Shown here: piece by piece, positions 45,495-55,298 of the stretch | Layout of the letters: every line of letters starts with the position of its first letter | Numbering within the stretch: the first letter of the stretch is position 1 | Origin: Amycolatopsis sp. FDAARGOS 1241 | Lineage (GTDB): Bacteria > Actinomycetota > Actinomycetes > Mycobacteriales > Pseudonocardiaceae | Reading direction: 5' to 3' | Assembly: GCF_016889705.1 (NCBI RefSeq) | Contig: NZ_CP069526.1 | Location: 6,448,001-6,512,000 of the forward strand | Length of the DNA stretch: 64,000 bases | Made by a program: the position numbers and the translations under genes | Notes under the pieces: model-generated | Seen by the model: only the letters and a program-made list of their open reading frames with translations | Databases searched by the model: none | Told to the model about the DNA's origin: nothing

Positions 45495-45716
45495 CAGGTT
45501 GCGCTCAAGTGCCCTGGCAGCCGAGACGTCGCGATCCGCAGGAAACGTGCCGCCGTTCCCGCTCAGCGCGACATTACGTGCTTTTGTCACCTATTCGACG
45601 GCTTACCGGGCACCTGGTGCACGCAATATTTCTACCGAGTGAGAAAATGAACGATTTCCACTGAACCGGGCCTCCGCGCCAGACGAGCGCTAACCGTCAC
45701 CCCGTCAGCCACCGCG

Positions 45717-46046
45717 TTGCTCGCGGGGCTCAGCATGCAAGCGGACGCTGCGCCCTCAGCCACCAAGAAAAGTGTGCCAGGCGCGATGGTGACGACGTAT
45801 CAGGCGGTGAACATCCGACAGACGCCCTGGTCGTCCAGCCAACGACTCGGTGGCTACCCAGCGGACTACACGGTTTACGGCCTTTGCTGGGTGCACGGCG
45901 AACCGATTTCTGACAATGGCGTCGTCCGGAATGACATTTGGGTTTCAACCGGGGTCCTGAACGGCGTCCATTCGTATTTCATCATCGCCGTTTACCTGAA
46001 GGGCGATGCGCTGGGCGGGATGCCGGCGGGAGCGCAGTGCGCCTAG
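45717..46046 (+). CDS. Small secreted SH3-like protein, start uncertain
   Basis: 109 residues as read from TTG 45717. Upstream in the same frame is RRALTVTPSATALLAGLSMQ, a plausible signal peptide, but the only canonical start (ATG 45647) is in another frame and stops after five codons. A one-base indel near 45655-45662 would restore it. The mature part, MVTTYQAVNIRQTPWSSSQRLGGYPA, looks like a bacterial SH3-like cell-wall module, with two cysteines (near C65 and C108) probably paired. Function unknown. It follows the kinase gene after 222 bp. Confidence 0.6.
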   Translation: MLAGLSMQADAAPSATKKSVPGAMVTTYQAVNIRQTPWSSSQRLGGYPADYTVYGLCWVHGEPISDNGVVRNDIWVSTGVLNGVHSYFIIAVYLKGDALGGMPAGAQCA

Positions 46047-46053
46047 CCAGCGG

Positions 46054-46102
46054 ACGGAAGTGGTGGACCGCCGACTACCGCCAACGTGCCCACCACTTCC
46101 GT
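46054..46102 (+). terminator. 13-bp hairpin after the secreted-protein gene
   Basis: Arms 46054-46066 and 46090-46102 pair exactly with a 23-nt loop, 8 bp beyond the stop at 46046. Confidence 0.55.
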
Positions 46103-46109
46103 GAGCGGC

Positions 46110-46316
46110 TCATGCGTGTCGATCCACACAGCCGACTTCCGCAGCGGTGGAGACAGCGAGCGCCGCGTCGATGCGGTTCTCGCACCATCGGCGGAGGTGA
46201 GCCGGTCCCGAGTCCGGGTCCACCGCGTGGTAACCGCGCTGTCGCGGGGAGTTGAGAACGGTGAGGCCGCACGTGCCGGACATGCCGGTCACGAAGGTCA
46301 GCGACCCGTGGTCCAC
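46110..46316 (-). pseudogene. Remnant of a P-loop kinase-like gene
   Basis: Reads HGSLTFVTGMSGTCGLTVLN, then RQRGYHAVDPDSG and AHLRRWCEN. It resembles a P-loop kinase N-terminus (FVTGMSGTGKSTVL..L..RG..VVD.D), but the Walker A lysine is lost (GTCGLT) and only about 68 codons remain. A decayed copy on the minus strand. Confidence 0.5.
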
Positions 46317-46384
46317 GCTCGACGCGAGTGAGACTCACCGCGCAGGGAGTGTGCTGAGCAGGCGCGATGGCCTACCGTGGTGCC

Positions 46385-46690
46385 ATGGCCGACAGCGGAG
46401 CTCAGCAGCCGGGCTGGAGTCCTCGGTTCCACGAGGACCTGGTCGGGCTGGATCCGTACGACCCGGAGGCTCGCGCGTTCGCCGCGCACCTCGACCGGAT
46501 GGAGCGCACGGGCCCGACGTTCACCGTCGAAGCGTGCCTCGACCAGGTCGCCGACTTCGCCGATTCCAGCAGCCGCGCGGGCGGGCTGCGCTACTGGGTT
46601 TCGGCGCTCATCGTGGCCCTCATCGTGCTCGGGGTGATCGTCACCGCATGGGACATCGTGACCCACGCGATCGCGTTCCTCGCGGGGTAA
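46385..46690 (+). CDS. Small single-span membrane protein, unknown
   Basis: 101 residues from ATG 46385. Soluble N-terminus with WSPRFHEDLVGLDPYDPEARAFAAHLDRMER followed by one C-terminal hydrophobic segment (WVSALIVALIVLGVIVTAW). It ends one base before the msrB start. I do not recognise the family; the tight spacing suggests an operon with msrB. Confidence 0.65.
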   Translation: MADSGAQQPGWSPRFHEDLVGLDPYDPEARAFAAHLDRMERTGPTFTVEACLDQVADFADSSSRAGGLRYWVSALIVALIVLGVIVTAWDIVTHAIAFLAG

Positions 46691-46691
46691 C

Positions 46692-47135
46692 GTGGACGTG
46701 GTGAAAGGTATGAAACCCGTGGTCGGCACCACGCCCCGTGTGGTGAAGTCCGAGCAGGAGTGGCGGGCGCAGCTCAGCCCCGAGGAGTACGCGGTGCTGC
46801 GCCAGGCCGGCACCGAGCGGCCGTTCACCGGCGAGTACACCGACACCAAGACCACCGGTGTCTACGAGTGCCGGGCCTGCGGCGCGGAGCTCTTCCGCAG
46901 CGACACGAAGTTCGAAAGCCACTGCGGCTGGCCGTCGTTCTTCGACCCGGCCGACTCCGACGCCGTGCTGCTGCGCGAAGACCGCACCCTCGGGATGCGC
47001 CGCATCGAGGTGCTCTGCGCGTCCTGCCACAGCCACCTCGGCCACGTCTTCGAGGGCGAGGGCTACGACACGCCGACCGACCAGCGTTACTGCATCAACT
47101 CGATCTCGCTGAAGCTCACCCCCGCTTCCGAGTGA
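46692..47135 (+). CDS. msrB: Peptide-methionine (R)-S-oxide reductase
   Basis: 147 residues from GTG 46692 (ATG at 46710 is the alternative). Repairs oxidised methionine using thioredoxin. Both zinc CxxC pairs are seen (YECRACGAEL and EVLCASCHSHLGHVF) with FESHCGWPSFFDP and the catalytic cysteine in TDQRYCINSISL. Same order as Rv2674 relative to hemQ in M. tuberculosis. Thioredoxin at 33772 may be its reductant. Confidence 0.95.
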   Translation: MDVVKGMKPVVGTTPRVVKSEQEWRAQLSPEEYAVLRQAGTERPFTGEYTDTKTTGVYECRACGAELFRSDTKFESHCGWPSFFDPADSDAVLLREDRTLGMRRIEVLCASCHSHLGHVFEGEGYDTPTDQRYCINSISLKLTPASE

Positions 47136-47143
47136 CGACCCGG

Positions 47144-47165
47144 TGCCCTCCCCGCGGGGAGGGCA
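47144..47165 (+). terminator. msrB terminator
   Basis: 10-bp arms 47144-47153 and 47156-47165 pair exactly around a 2-nt loop, 8 bp after the msrB stop. Confidence 0.7.
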
Positions 47166-47249
47166 TCTCCATTCCACGGGAACTGCGCCGCAGGCGGCAT
47201 CGGTTGTGCCGGCCCCACCTGGCGAAGCGCGCGGTGGGGGTCCACCGAC

Positions 47250-47438
47250 GCCGAGGGTGAGGTAGCAGACCGTGAACGACTCCTGGGCATACTGACCAGC
47301 ACGCCCGCGCCGGCGCGCCCGACCGCCTGCCGGTCGAATCCGGTGTCCTGCTCGGCAAAGGCCGTCGCCTGATCGCCCACCTGCACACGGCTCGAAATCC
47401 CGGGCGACGAGCGCTTCGAAGTCCGCGTCGACACCTAA
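47250..47438 (+). pseudogene. Possible remnant of a short coding sequence left of the IS element
   Basis: One frame reads DRLPVESGVLLGKGRRLIAHLHT and another, after a one-base shift, RLEIPGDERFEVRVDT followed by TAA, in a way that looks like one protein broken by a frameshift. The TAA stop is also the 3-bp target duplicated by the insertion sequence. No start and no known family; kept as a weak call. The stretch 47166-47249 shows nothing else. Confidence 0.3.
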
Positions 47439-48306
47439 GAGCTTGTCTCATTTGGCGAGTTTCTTGTGGCAGGTGATGGTGGCGGCGAGGGTGAGGAAGG
47501 CGAGGTAGTGGCCGGCTTTGCGTTCGTAGCGGATGGTCAGTCGCCGGTAGCCGGTCAGCCAGGCGATGGACCGTTCGATCACCCACCGGTGTTTGCCGAG
47601 TTTCTCGGCGGATTCGATGCCCTTGCGGGCGATGCGCGGGACGATCCCGCGCTGGCGCAGCCAGGCGCGCAGGGCGGGGATGTCGTAGGCCTTGTCGGAG
47701 TGGAGTTTGGCCGGTTTCCGGCGCCGCGGTCCGCGGCGCGATCGGATCGGCGGCAGCGCGTTGACCAGAGGTCTGAGCGCGTGGCTGTCGTGAGTGTTGG
47801 CCGCGGAGATCGCGACGGTCAGGGGCAGCCCGGCCCCGTCGGACAGTACGTGGATCTTCGAGCCCGGTTTGCCGCGGTCGACCGGGCTCGGACCGGTCAG
47901 ACCGCCCCCCTTTTGGCCCTGACGGATGCTCCGTCGAGGACCGCGCGAGACCAGTCGATCAAACCCCGGCCGCCCAGTTCGTCCAGCACTGCCTGATGCA
48001 ACTGCCGCCACAGCCCGGCCTCGGTCCATTCGGTGAACGTCCGGTGCGCCGTGGGCACCGATACCCCGAACGAGGGCGGCAGGTGCCGCCACGCACAACC
48101 ACTGGTCAACACGAACACGATCGCCGTGAACACCGCCCGCGGATCAGTCCGCGCACGACCACCACCCTGCGGACGCTCCTTTGCCGGCGGGACCAGCGGT
48201 TCCACCAACGCCCACAAGTCATCGGGCACCAGCCGTTGCGACAGCGAGTCGATCACGGTACAAGATCATTGCAGCCCAGCGGGAAAGATCCAAACGAGAC
48301 ACGCTC
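47439..48306 (-). mobile_element. IS5-family insertion sequence (868 bp)
   Basis: Terminal inverted repeats of 17 bp (47439-47455 and 48290-48306) differ at two positions. TAA is duplicated directly outside both ends (47436-47438 and 48307-48309), the short TNA-type target expected for this family. It carries one transposase made from two overlapping frames, so it looks intact and recent. Confidence 0.9.
47448..48256 (-). CDS. IS5-family transposase, made by -1 frameshifting
   Basis: The first frame (GTG 48256 to 47897, about 119 residues, with LWALVEPLVPP and SGCAWRHLPPSFG) covers the DNA-binding part and the first catalytic residues. The second, -1 frame supplies the DDE core with PGSKIHVLSDGAGLPLTV, KLHSDKAYDIPALRAWL and HRWVIERSIAWLTGYRRL, ending at 47448. 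The switch is at the A4G6 run (about 47910-47919, coding strand AAAAGGGGGG), a typical slippery site. Produces the IS transposase. Confidence 0.88.
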
Positions 48307-48383
48307 TAAGCCGCCACGCACCCGAAACCGGACTGCGCCCCCCGCCTTCTCGGCGTGGCTCGGCGGACGTCGGCGCCGCCGGT

Positions 48384-49769
48384 TCAGGTGGTAACGGGGT
48401 GCCACACCGCGCTGTCGGCCCCTGGCAGGTGCGACGCGTGGTCCCAGTGCGGCGGCGCGCCCGGCAGCTCGCCGGCCATGCGCACGCGCGTGAGCCTGCC
48501 GAAGTCGCTGTCGACCTCTTCGACGAGGTCCGCGTGGTCGACGAGGGCGGGGTAGTCCATTCCGGACGGTCCGGAGTCCTTGCGGCCCAGGGAATCCAGC
48601 CAGCGGCCCGTGCCGGCGAGCGAGAGCCGCACGTGCCGGCTGCCGCCCTCTTCGACGGTGCGGCGCACGGCCGTCATGATGGCCGCGGCCGCGAGCCAGC
48701 CCGTCGTGTGGTCGAGCGCCTGCGCGGGCAGCGGCACGGGCCGGTCGGCACCCGCGACGCGCGCGCCCTCGTCGGCGATGCCCGACGACATCTGCACCAG
48801 GCTGTCGAACCCGCGCCGCCGCGCCCACGGGCCGGCCCAGCCGTACGCGGAGAGATCGGCTGTCACGATGCCCGGCCGCAGTTCGGCGAGCTCCTCCGGG
48901 CCGAACCCGATTCGGGCGAGGGCGCCGGGGCGGAACGACTGCAGCACCACGTCGGCGCGCGCGACGAGCTTCTTCAGCTTCGCTCGCCCGCCTTCGGTGT
49001 CGAGCGCGACGAACGCGGATCGTTTGCCGTGCCCGGTGTCCATCGTCAACGCGGGAATGCGCGGCAGGTGCGCGGCGCCGACGTGCAGCACGTTCGCGCC
49101 GTGCGCCGCGAGCACGCGCCCGGCGACGGGGCCGGCGAGCACGTGCGTCAGCTCCAGCACGCGCACGCCGCCGAGCGGCCGGTCGGAGTCGAACACCACC
49201 CGCTTCGGTGCGTCGCCGATCTGCCGGATCTCCACGAGGGGCAGGTCCGCCACGGCCCGGCCTTGCGGGTGCTCGAGCCACTCCGCACGCGAGCGCATGA
49301 GCGCGGCCGCACCGCCCGCGGTGACCACGGCCGACTCGACCTCGGCGGCGGGCCGCCCGGCCACGGCCTTCGCCACGGCCTCGCGCTGCGCGGGCACACC
49401 GAGCGCCCAGCAGATGGCGGCTTCGTGACGCGGGTAGTTGGCGTGCAGCTTCAGCCAGCCGTCGGCCGCGCGGTAGTCGCCCGCGATCGGGCCCCACGGG
49501 CTCGGCGGCGGCTCGCCGTTCACGCGCAGGAACGCCTCGCTGAGGATCGCGGCCGCGGCGTGCCGCGCGTCGACGCCGACGGCGCCGGCCTCGATGCCGC
49601 GCAGCCGCAGCAGTTCGGCGGCTGCGAGCGTGGCCGCGCCGACGCCGGCCGAAGCGGCGGCCGCGACGCGGAACGTCCCCGGGAGCACGGATTCGTCGCC
49701 GGTCAGGGAAACGGGCGGGAGGGAATCGCCGGTGAGCGTCCGCCACACCCCGGCCAGCACGTCCTGCAC
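48384..49769 (-). CDS. Type III CoA-transferase-like protein with swapped halves
   Basis: 461 residues from GTG 49769, 5 bp after the hemQ stop. The motif that starts normal CaiB-type enzymes, PLGGVRVLELTHVLAGPVAG, is found at about residue 217 rather than near the N-terminus. The expected catalytic aspartate region follows in PAQALDHTTGWLAAAA near 370. The first ~200 residues contain the block that normally lies in the C-terminal half (YRAADGWLKLHANYPRHEAAICWALG and HPQGRAVADLPLVEI). So the domain order looks circularly permuted. Substrate unknown; co-transcribed with haem genes. Confidence 0.8.
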   Translation of the reverse strand: MQDVLAGVWRTLTGDSLPPVSLTGDESVLPGTFRVAAAASAGVGAATLAAAELLRLRGIEAGAVGVDARHAAAAILSEAFLRVNGEPPPSPWGPIAGDYRAADGWLKLHANYPRHEAAICWALGVPAQREAVAKAVAGRPAAEVESAVVTAGGAAALMRSRAEWLEHPQGRAVADLPLVEIRQIGDAPKRVVFDSDRPLGGVRVLELTHVLAGPVAGRVLAAHGANVLHVGAAHLPRIPALTMDTGHGKRSAFVALDTEGGRAKLKKLVARADVVLQSFRPGALARIGFGPEELAELRPGIVTADLSAYGWAGPWARRRGFDSLVQMSSGIADEGARVAGADRPVPLPAQALDHTTGWLAAAAIMTAVRRTVEEGGSRHVRLSLAGTGRWLDSLGRKDSGPSGMDYPALVDHADLVEEVDSDFGRLTRVRMAGELPGAPPHWDHASHLPGADSAVWHPVTT

Positions 49770-49774
49770 GGCGG

Positions 49775-50467
49775 TTACGGCAGGGCCGCGACGAGTTCGG
49801 CCGGCGCCACGCGCGTGCCGGTGTAGAACGGGATCTCCACGCGCACGTGGCGGCGTGCCTCGGTGGCGCGCAGGTGGCGCATCAGGTCGACGATGCGGTG
49901 CAACTCGTCCGCCTCGAACGCGAGGATCCACTCGTAGTCACCGAGTGCGAACGACGCGACGGTGTTGGCCCGCACGTCCGGGTAGTCCCGCGCTTCCTTG
50001 CCGTGGTCGGCGAGCATCTTGCGCCGCTCCTCGTCCGGCAGCAGGTACCACTCGTAGGAGCGGACGAACGGGTACACGCAGATGAACTTGCGCGCTTCCT
50101 CACCCGCGAGGAACGCCGGGATGTGGCTCTTGTTGAACTCCGCGGGGCGGTGCAGCGCGACCTGGCTCCACACGGGAGTCGACGCGCGGCCGAGCGGGGT
50201 GCGCCGGAAGCCGGAGTAGGCCGCTTGGACCTGCTCGATCTCCTCGGCATGCCACCAGATCATGAAGTCGGCGTCCGCACGCAGTACGGACAGGTCGTAG
50301 ACCCCGCGCACGACCACGCCCTTGTCGGCGAGACCGTCGAGGAATTCCGCCGTCTCCTGGCCCGCGGCCCCGCGGTCCTCGCCCAGCCTTCCCGGCTCGG
50401 CCTTGAAAACCGACCAAGCGGTGTAGCGGATGGTGTCGTTGAGCTCGTTGTAGTTCAGCCGCGCCAT
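49775..50467 (-). CDS. hemQ: Coproheme decarboxylase
   Basis: 230 residues, the actinobacterial length. Decarboxylates coproheme to haem b with peroxide in the coproporphyrin-dependent pathway. Key segments are [29 protein letters not shown], which holds the active tyrosine, and the proximal-histidine segment [35 protein letters not shown] is also typical. Part of the hemE-hemY-hemQ order seen in M. tuberculosis (Rv2678c-Rv2676c). Confidence 0.93.
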   Translation of the reverse strand: MARLNYNELNDTIRYTAWSVFKAEPGRLGEDRGAAGQETAEFLDGLADKGVVVRGVYDLSVLRADADFMIWWHAEEIEQVQAAYSGFRRTPLGRASTPVWSQVALHRPAEFNKSHIPAFLAGEEARKFICVYPFVRSYEWYLLPDEERRKMLADHGKEARDYPDVRANTVASFALGDYEWILAFEADELHRIVDLMRHLRATEARRHVRVEIPFYTGTRVAPAELVAALP

Positions 50468-50514
50468 GAACCCATCCTCCCACCGCGCGCGGGCCGAGCG
50501 CCAAGCGGCTGGCG

Positions 50515-51924
50515 TCACACTCCGAGGGCTGCCGCGATCCGCCGCGCGGCCGCGTCCGCCGTGGCGACACACGCGGGCAGGCCGACGCCGTGCAGGGTCG
50601 CGCCTGCGACCGCCAGGCCCGGTAGCCGGGCGACGGCGGTTTCGATGCGCGTGACGCGGTCGAGGTGCCCGGCGCCGTACTGCGGCAGCCCGCCCCCCCA
50701 GCGCGTGACCAGCGTGTCGATCGGTTCGGCGGTGACGCCGGTGAGCCGCGCGAGGTCGTCGCGCACCGCGGCCACGAGCGAGTCGTCGTCGCCGGTCAGG
50801 GCGCCCGGTTCGCGGAAGCGGCCGACGGAGCCGCGGACGAGCACGGGTCCTTCGCCGCCGTAGTGGGCCCACTTGTTCGAGGAGAACGTGAAGGCCTTCG
50901 ACGCATACGGCACGCCGTCGTCGTCGCGCTCCCCCGCGCCGATCAGGATCCCCGACGCATCGGGCAACTGTGTGCCGGGCGGCAGCGCGAGCGCGACGAC
51001 CGCCATCGAAGCCAGCTCGACTTCGGCGAACGCCGCGGAGGCGGCCGGGGCGACGCCGTCGAGCAGTTTGCGCGCGGCGGGCGCCGGAACGGCGAGCACG
51101 ACCGCGTCGACACCCACCGGGGTGTCCGCGGGCGCGTGGGCCGGCGAGGCCGCGCCGATGTCGAGGCGCCACCCGGCGGCGGTGCGGGTCAGGGCCCGGA
51201 CCGCGGCGGACGTCCGCACGCTCGCGCACGAGAGTTCCCGCAGCCGGTCGAGCAGCGTGGTCAGCCCGCCGGTCAGCGTGCCGAACACGGGGGCGGTGCC
51301 GGGGGTCTTGGGCAGCAGCGACGCCGCGGCGTCGGTGAGTGAGCCGGCGCCCTCGGCCACGGCCTTCGCGAGGCCGGGCATGGTCGCACGCAGGCCGAGA
51401 CCGTCGGCACCGCCCGCGTAGACACCGCCGAGCAGCGGGTCGACGAGCCGGTCGACGAGCTCGTCGCCGAACCGGCCGCGCAGCAGCGGACCGAGGGCCA
51501 GGTCGGCTTCCGTGAGCTCGACGGGACCGAGCGAACGTTCCTTCTCGACGGCCCGGCGGCCGTCTTCGGACAGCACCCCGGCGACGACGCCGGCGCACCC
51601 CGGCACGCCCATCACGGTGCCCGGCGGCAGGCCGAGGACCGCGCCACCGGCGTGGATCTTGGCGCGCGCCTTCGTGGGGTGCACGAGCCGCTCGGCCAGC
51701 CCGATCTCGGTGACCAGTGCCGTGACCTCGGGCCGGCGCGCGAGGAACGCTTCGGCGCCGACGTCGTAGGGCACGCCGCCGACCTCGGCCGTGCGGAGCT
51801 TGCCGCCGGTGGCGGGGGTGCTTTCGAAGACAGTGATCGCGACGGCGTCGCCGAGCAGCGTCCGCAGCCGGTAGGCGGTGGTCAGGCCGGAGATGCCGCC
51901 GCCGACGACTGCGACGTGCTTCAC
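50515..51924 (-). CDS. hemY: Coproporphyrinogen/protoporphyrinogen III oxidase (HemY/CgoX type)
   Basis: 469 residues from GTG 51924, whose GTGA overlaps the hemE stop. Membrane-associated FAD oxidase; the N-terminus [21 protein letters not shown] binds FAD and [27 protein letters not shown] is the C-terminal FAD block. [24 protein letters not shown] is the family substrate motif. With HemQ downstream, the expected reaction is coproporphyrinogen to coproporphyrin. Confidence 0.94.
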   Translation of the reverse strand: MKHVAVVGGGISGLTTAYRLRTLLGDAVAITVFESTPATGGKLRTAEVGGVPYDVGAEAFLARRPEVTALVTEIGLAERLVHPTKARAKIHAGGAVLGLPPGTVMGVPGCAGVVAGVLSEDGRRAVEKERSLGPVELTEADLALGPLLRGRFGDELVDRLVDPLLGGVYAGGADGLGLRATMPGLAKAVAEGAGSLTDAAASLLPKTPGTAPVFGTLTGGLTTLLDRLRELSCASVRTSAAVRALTRTAAGWRLDIGAASPAHAPADTPVGVDAVVLAVPAPAARKLLDGVAPAASAAFAEVELASMAVVALALPPGTQLPDASGILIGAGERDDDGVPYASKAFTFSSNKWAHYGGEGPVLVRGSVGRFREPGALTGDDDSLVAAVRDDLARLTGVTAEPIDTLVTRWGGGLPQYGAGHLDRVTRIETAVARLPGLAVAGATLHGVGLPACVATADAAARRIAAALGV

Positions 51925-52988
51925 AGCGAGTGCACCAGCTCGACGACCCGGGCCAGCACCTCGGGCTCGACGCCGGGCAGCACACCGTGGCCCAGGTTGA
52001 AGATGTGCCCGTCCGCCGCGCGGCCCTCGTCGACGATGCGGCGCACCTGGGCCTCGATCACGGGCCAGCCCGCGTACAGCAGTGCGGGGTCGAGGTTGCC
52101 CTGGACCACGGCCGAGCCGCCGAGCCGGCGCACGGCCTCGTCGAGCGGCACGCGCCAGTCGACGCCGACCACGTCGGCGCCGGCGTCGCGCATCGCCTTG
52201 AGCAGCTCACCCGTGCCGACGCCGAAGTGGATCCGCGGCACGCCGTAGTCCGCGACGCCTTCGAGGACCTTCCGCGAATGGGGCTGGACGAACTCGCGGT
52301 AGTCGCGCTCGGACAGCGCGCCGGCCCACGAGTCGAAGAGCTGGATCGCGTCGGCGCCGGCGTCGAGCTGCGCGCGCAGGAAGGTCAGGGCGATGTCGGC
52401 GAGCCGGCCCGCGAGCTCGTGCCACAGCACCGGCTCGGCGTGCATGAGGGCCTTGGTGTGCTCGTGGTTGCGGCTCGGCCCGCCCTCGATGAGGTAGCTG
52501 GCCAGCGTGAACGGCGCGCCGGCGAACCCGATCAGCGCCGTGTCGCCCAGGCGCTGGACGAGCAGGCCGACACCTTCGGCCACGCGCGCGACCTGATCGG
52601 GCTCGAGCAGCGGCAGTGCCCGCACGGCCGCGGTGTTGCGCACCGGCTCGGCCACCACGGGACCCGTGCCGGGCACGATGTCGATGTCCACCCCCGCCGC
52701 CTTGAGCGGCACCACTATGTCGCTGAACAGGATCGCCGCGTCGACGCCGTGGCGGCGGACCGGCTGCAGCGTGATCTCGGCGAGCATCTCGGGGTCGAAG
52801 CACGCGTCGAGCATCGGGACGCCCTCGCGCAGCTTCCGGTACTCCGGCAGCGACCGGCCGGCCTGGCGCATGAACCACACGGGGGTGCGCGCGGGCCGCT
52901 CCCCGCGCGCGGCGGCGAGGAAGGGCGAACCGGCGAGGTCGCGACGGGTCGGGACTGGTGCGGGGGAAACCTGGGCCACGACGTCCAT
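51921..52988 (-). CDS. hemE: Uroporphyrinogen III decarboxylase
   Basis: 355 residues from ATG 52988. Makes coproporphyrinogen [20 protein letters not shown] near residue 30 holds the substrate-binding arginines, and [14 protein letters not shown] the catalytic aspartate. Later blocks are [31 protein letters not shown] and [12 protein letters not shown]. First gene of hemE-hemY-hemQ-CoA-transferase. Confidence 0.95.
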   Translation of the reverse strand: MDVVAQVSPAPVPTRRDLAGSPFLAAARGERPARTPVWFMRQAGRSLPEYRKLREGVPMLDACFDPEMLAEITLQPVRRHGVDAAILFSDIVVPLKAAGVDIDIVPGTGPVVAEPVRNTAAVRALPLLEPDQVARVAEGVGLLVQRLGDTALIGFAGAPFTLASYLIEGGPSRNHEHTKALMHAEPVLWHELAGRLADIALTFLRAQLDAGADAIQLFDSWAGALSERDYREFVQPHSRKVLEGVADYGVPRIHFGVGTGELLKAMRDAGADVVGVDWRVPLDEAVRRLGGSAVVQGNLDPALLYAGWPVIEAQVRRIVDEGRAADGHIFNLGHGVLPGVEPEVLARVVELVHSL

Positions 52989-53224
52989 GCTCCCACGCGC
53001 GCTCGGGGCGCCCGGGCGGGGAGGCGCCGGTCTGCCCGGTACCTCTGCCGCGGCCCCCGGGGCCGACGGCCGGTACGGACGCGGCGGCGGTGCAGGCTTC
53101 TTCCCGGCGACCGGGAACTTCACGAGTCCGGGCGGACCAACCGGAACGGGACCATTCGGCCGGTCGGGTCTTCCCTCGGCGCGCCTGCGTCCGCAACGGG
53201 GCGTCGCCGCCCTACAGTCGGTGC

Positions 53225-53788
53225 GTGACCGCGATGACGCCAGTGCCCGAGCTCTTCCGCGAAGCCGTCGCGGCGCTGAAGTCCGTCCGGCCCCGTCCCG
53301 AGGTGCAGCTGGAGACGATGCGCGCACCGCAGCGCCTGGCACCGTGGTCGTACGCGCTGAGCTGCGAGGTTTCGGGACCGGCCGACGTGCTGGCGTCGGG
53401 CCGCCTGGTGCTGCTGCACGACCCCGAGGGCCAGGAGGGCTGGGACGGCGTGCTGCGGCTGGTCATGTACGTGCGGGCCGAACTCGACCGCGAACTCGCC
53501 ACGGACCCGTTCCTGCCGGCCGTGGGCTGGTCGTGGCTGACCGACGCCCTCGAGGCATCGGGCGCGTCGCACCGGGCGCTCGGTGGCACGGTGACGGAAA
53601 CCTCGTCGGCGCGCTTCGGCGACATCGCCGGCCCGGCGCGCACCGACGACCTGGAGCTGCGGGCGTCCTGGACGCCCACCGACGCCGCACTGCGCGCCCA
53701 CGGTTACGCGTTCTGCCAGGTGATGGCGAGCGTCGTGGGTCTGCCGCCGGTCGGCGTGACGCTGTTCGAACAGCGCCAGAGCTCCTGA
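53225..53788 (+). CDS. DUF3000 family protein
   Basis: 187 residues from GTG 53225 (ATG 53234 possible). The family signature is [21 protein letters not shown], then [13 protein letters not shown], and [16 protein letters not shown]. Sits between hemE and ribonuclease D, as Rv2680 does in M. tuberculosis. Function unknown. Confidence 0.88.
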   Translation: MTAMTPVPELFREAVAALKSVRPRPEVQLETMRAPQRLAPWSYALSCEVSGPADVLASGRLVLLHDPEGQEGWDGVLRLVMYVRAELDRELATDPFLPAVGWSWLTDALEASGASHRALGGTVTETSSARFGDIAGPARTDDLELRASWTPTDAALRAHGYAFCQVMASVVGLPPVGVTLFEQRQSS

Positions 53789-54510
53789 AGCGCGAGCCGG
53801 CTCCCGGCTGAATCCCGCTCGCTTTCGTTCGATTTCCGAAGTTCACCCGGACGGGCACACCACCCGAGGGCCCTTGCGCGTCCTGAACGTGCCCACAACG
53901 GCCCTTCGTGGTCTGGACGACCGACGACACCGGCGGGCGACCGAACGCGGTTCTGAGCGCCGTTCACGTCCGTCCACCCCGGACCGCACGCACTAGCACG
54001 CACGGGCGCCCACGTTCGTGAAGACCCGGCGATCACGCGCTGTCATGCCCTGGTCACCCACCCCGTTGGCGCTCCGGGACCCGGATCCGGCCCCAGCGGC
54101 CCCGCGCGGACCCACCCGGAGCCCCATCCGGCAAACGTGAAGAAAGTTGATCTTGCCCCGGCCGAGGCCGATTTCCGGCGTCTGGTGGACTCCTCGGGAG
54201 GCCCCCGGGCGGAAGCACCGGCAGGTGCACGGCCCACCTGCACGGGCATTTCAGGCTCGGTAACTAGGTTGCATCGCACTTGCAAGCTCTTCCGTTAACA
54301 AATGACGCAGCACTAGCCCGATCGTGTGACAGCGAACGCCCTGAGTGACGGGTCGTTTCAGATAGATACCCATTCGATCCCCCCGTAACGGCCTCTGGGC
54401 GGCTACAGTGCCTTCGACGACACCACTTTCGGTCTAAAGCTGGCGCGGCTGAACGGCCGAAGGTCCCGGTGCCGGTCGGGGGGCACGACCGACTCCAGGG
54501 AGGTAGTGAC
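53789..54510. other. 722-bp intergenic region upstream of the response regulator
   Basis: No frame with convincing coding character. The last 250 bp (54260-54510) are noticeably AT-richer and contain TTGCA-N7-TGCAA (near 54268), likely promoter and leader of the regulator. A small hairpin AGCCGG-CTC-CCGGCT (53797-53811) follows the DUF3000 stop. Confidence 0.5.
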
Positions 54511-55227
54511 GTGGCTACCGTCGGCTTATCTCAGGCCGTTCGATCCACGCCAGCCGGTGCATTGCCGGCGAGCATGGTTCCGCACCCGCGGGAAGAGCTC
54601 TTTTCCGTGTTGGTGGTCGATGACCACCCGCTGTTGAGGGAGGCGATCGCAGCACGACTCGCACAGATGGGTGCGGGCACGGTCCACGAGGCCGCCACGG
54701 TGGCCGAGGCGAGGGCGCGAGCACAGGCCACCGGCCCGTGCGACCTGGCGATCCTCGATCTCGGACTGCCGGACGGCAGCGGCATCGAGCTGGTTACGGA
54801 ACTCCGTAGCCACGGATGGCCGCGTGTGGTGGTGCTCGCATCGTCCGACGACCCGTACGCGGTCAGGTCGGCGTTCCAGGCCGGTGCCCAGGCGTACCTG
54901 CTGAAGTCCGCGTCGCCGGTGGTGGTCACCGACGGCGTGCGCAGGGTCCTGGAAGGGGGCGTCTACGCCGACCCGAGCGTGGCCCCGGTCCTGGCGACCG
55001 GCACGCGGGTCGCGGGCACCGACAACACGCCGCGCGAGCTCTCCGCCCGCGAGGTCGAGGTGCTTCAGCTCGTCGCCGACGGGCAGTCGAACAAGGAGAT
55101 CGGGGAGGAGCTTTCGCTCTCCGCGCTCACCGTGAAGTCGCACCTCTCCCGGATCGGGCGCAAGCTCGGCACGGGTGACCGGGCGCAGATGGTCGCGCTG
55201 GCGATGCGAGCCGGTGTGATCCGCTGA
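54511..55227 (+). CDS. NarL/LuxR-family response regulator
   Basis: 238 residues from GTG 54511, chosen because AGGGAGGT lies just upstream. Receiver domain starts VLVVDDHPLLREAIAARL near residue 36, with the phosphorylated aspartate in LAILDLGLPDGSG near 82 and lysine in YLLKSASPVVV. C-terminal LuxR-type HTH LSAREVEVLQLVADGQSNKEIGEELSLSALTVKSHLSRI. No histidine kinase is adjacent, so it is an orphan regulator here. Its long upstream region suggests complex control. Confidence 0.92.
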   Translation: MATVGLSQAVRSTPAGALPASMVPHPREELFSVLVVDDHPLLREAIAARLAQMGAGTVHEAATVAEARARAQATGPCDLAILDLGLPDGSGIELVTELRSHGWPRVVVLASSDDPYAVRSAFQAGAQAYLLKSASPVVVTDGVRRVLEGGVYADPSVAPVLATGTRVAGTDNTPRELSAREVEVLQLVADGQSNKEIGEELSLSALTVKSHLSRIGRKLGTGDRAQMVALAMRAGVIR

Positions 55228-55298
55228 CGAAGGCGAACAGAGGCCCTGCGGGGCGGGCGGACCAGGCGCGGTACGCCCGTCCCGTAGGGTCGCACACC

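Noticed and set aside
54043..54285. 80-codon minus-strand frame in the long intergenic region
   Set aside because: Pro/Gly/Ser-rich composition, no ribosome binding site or family pattern; probably a chance frame.
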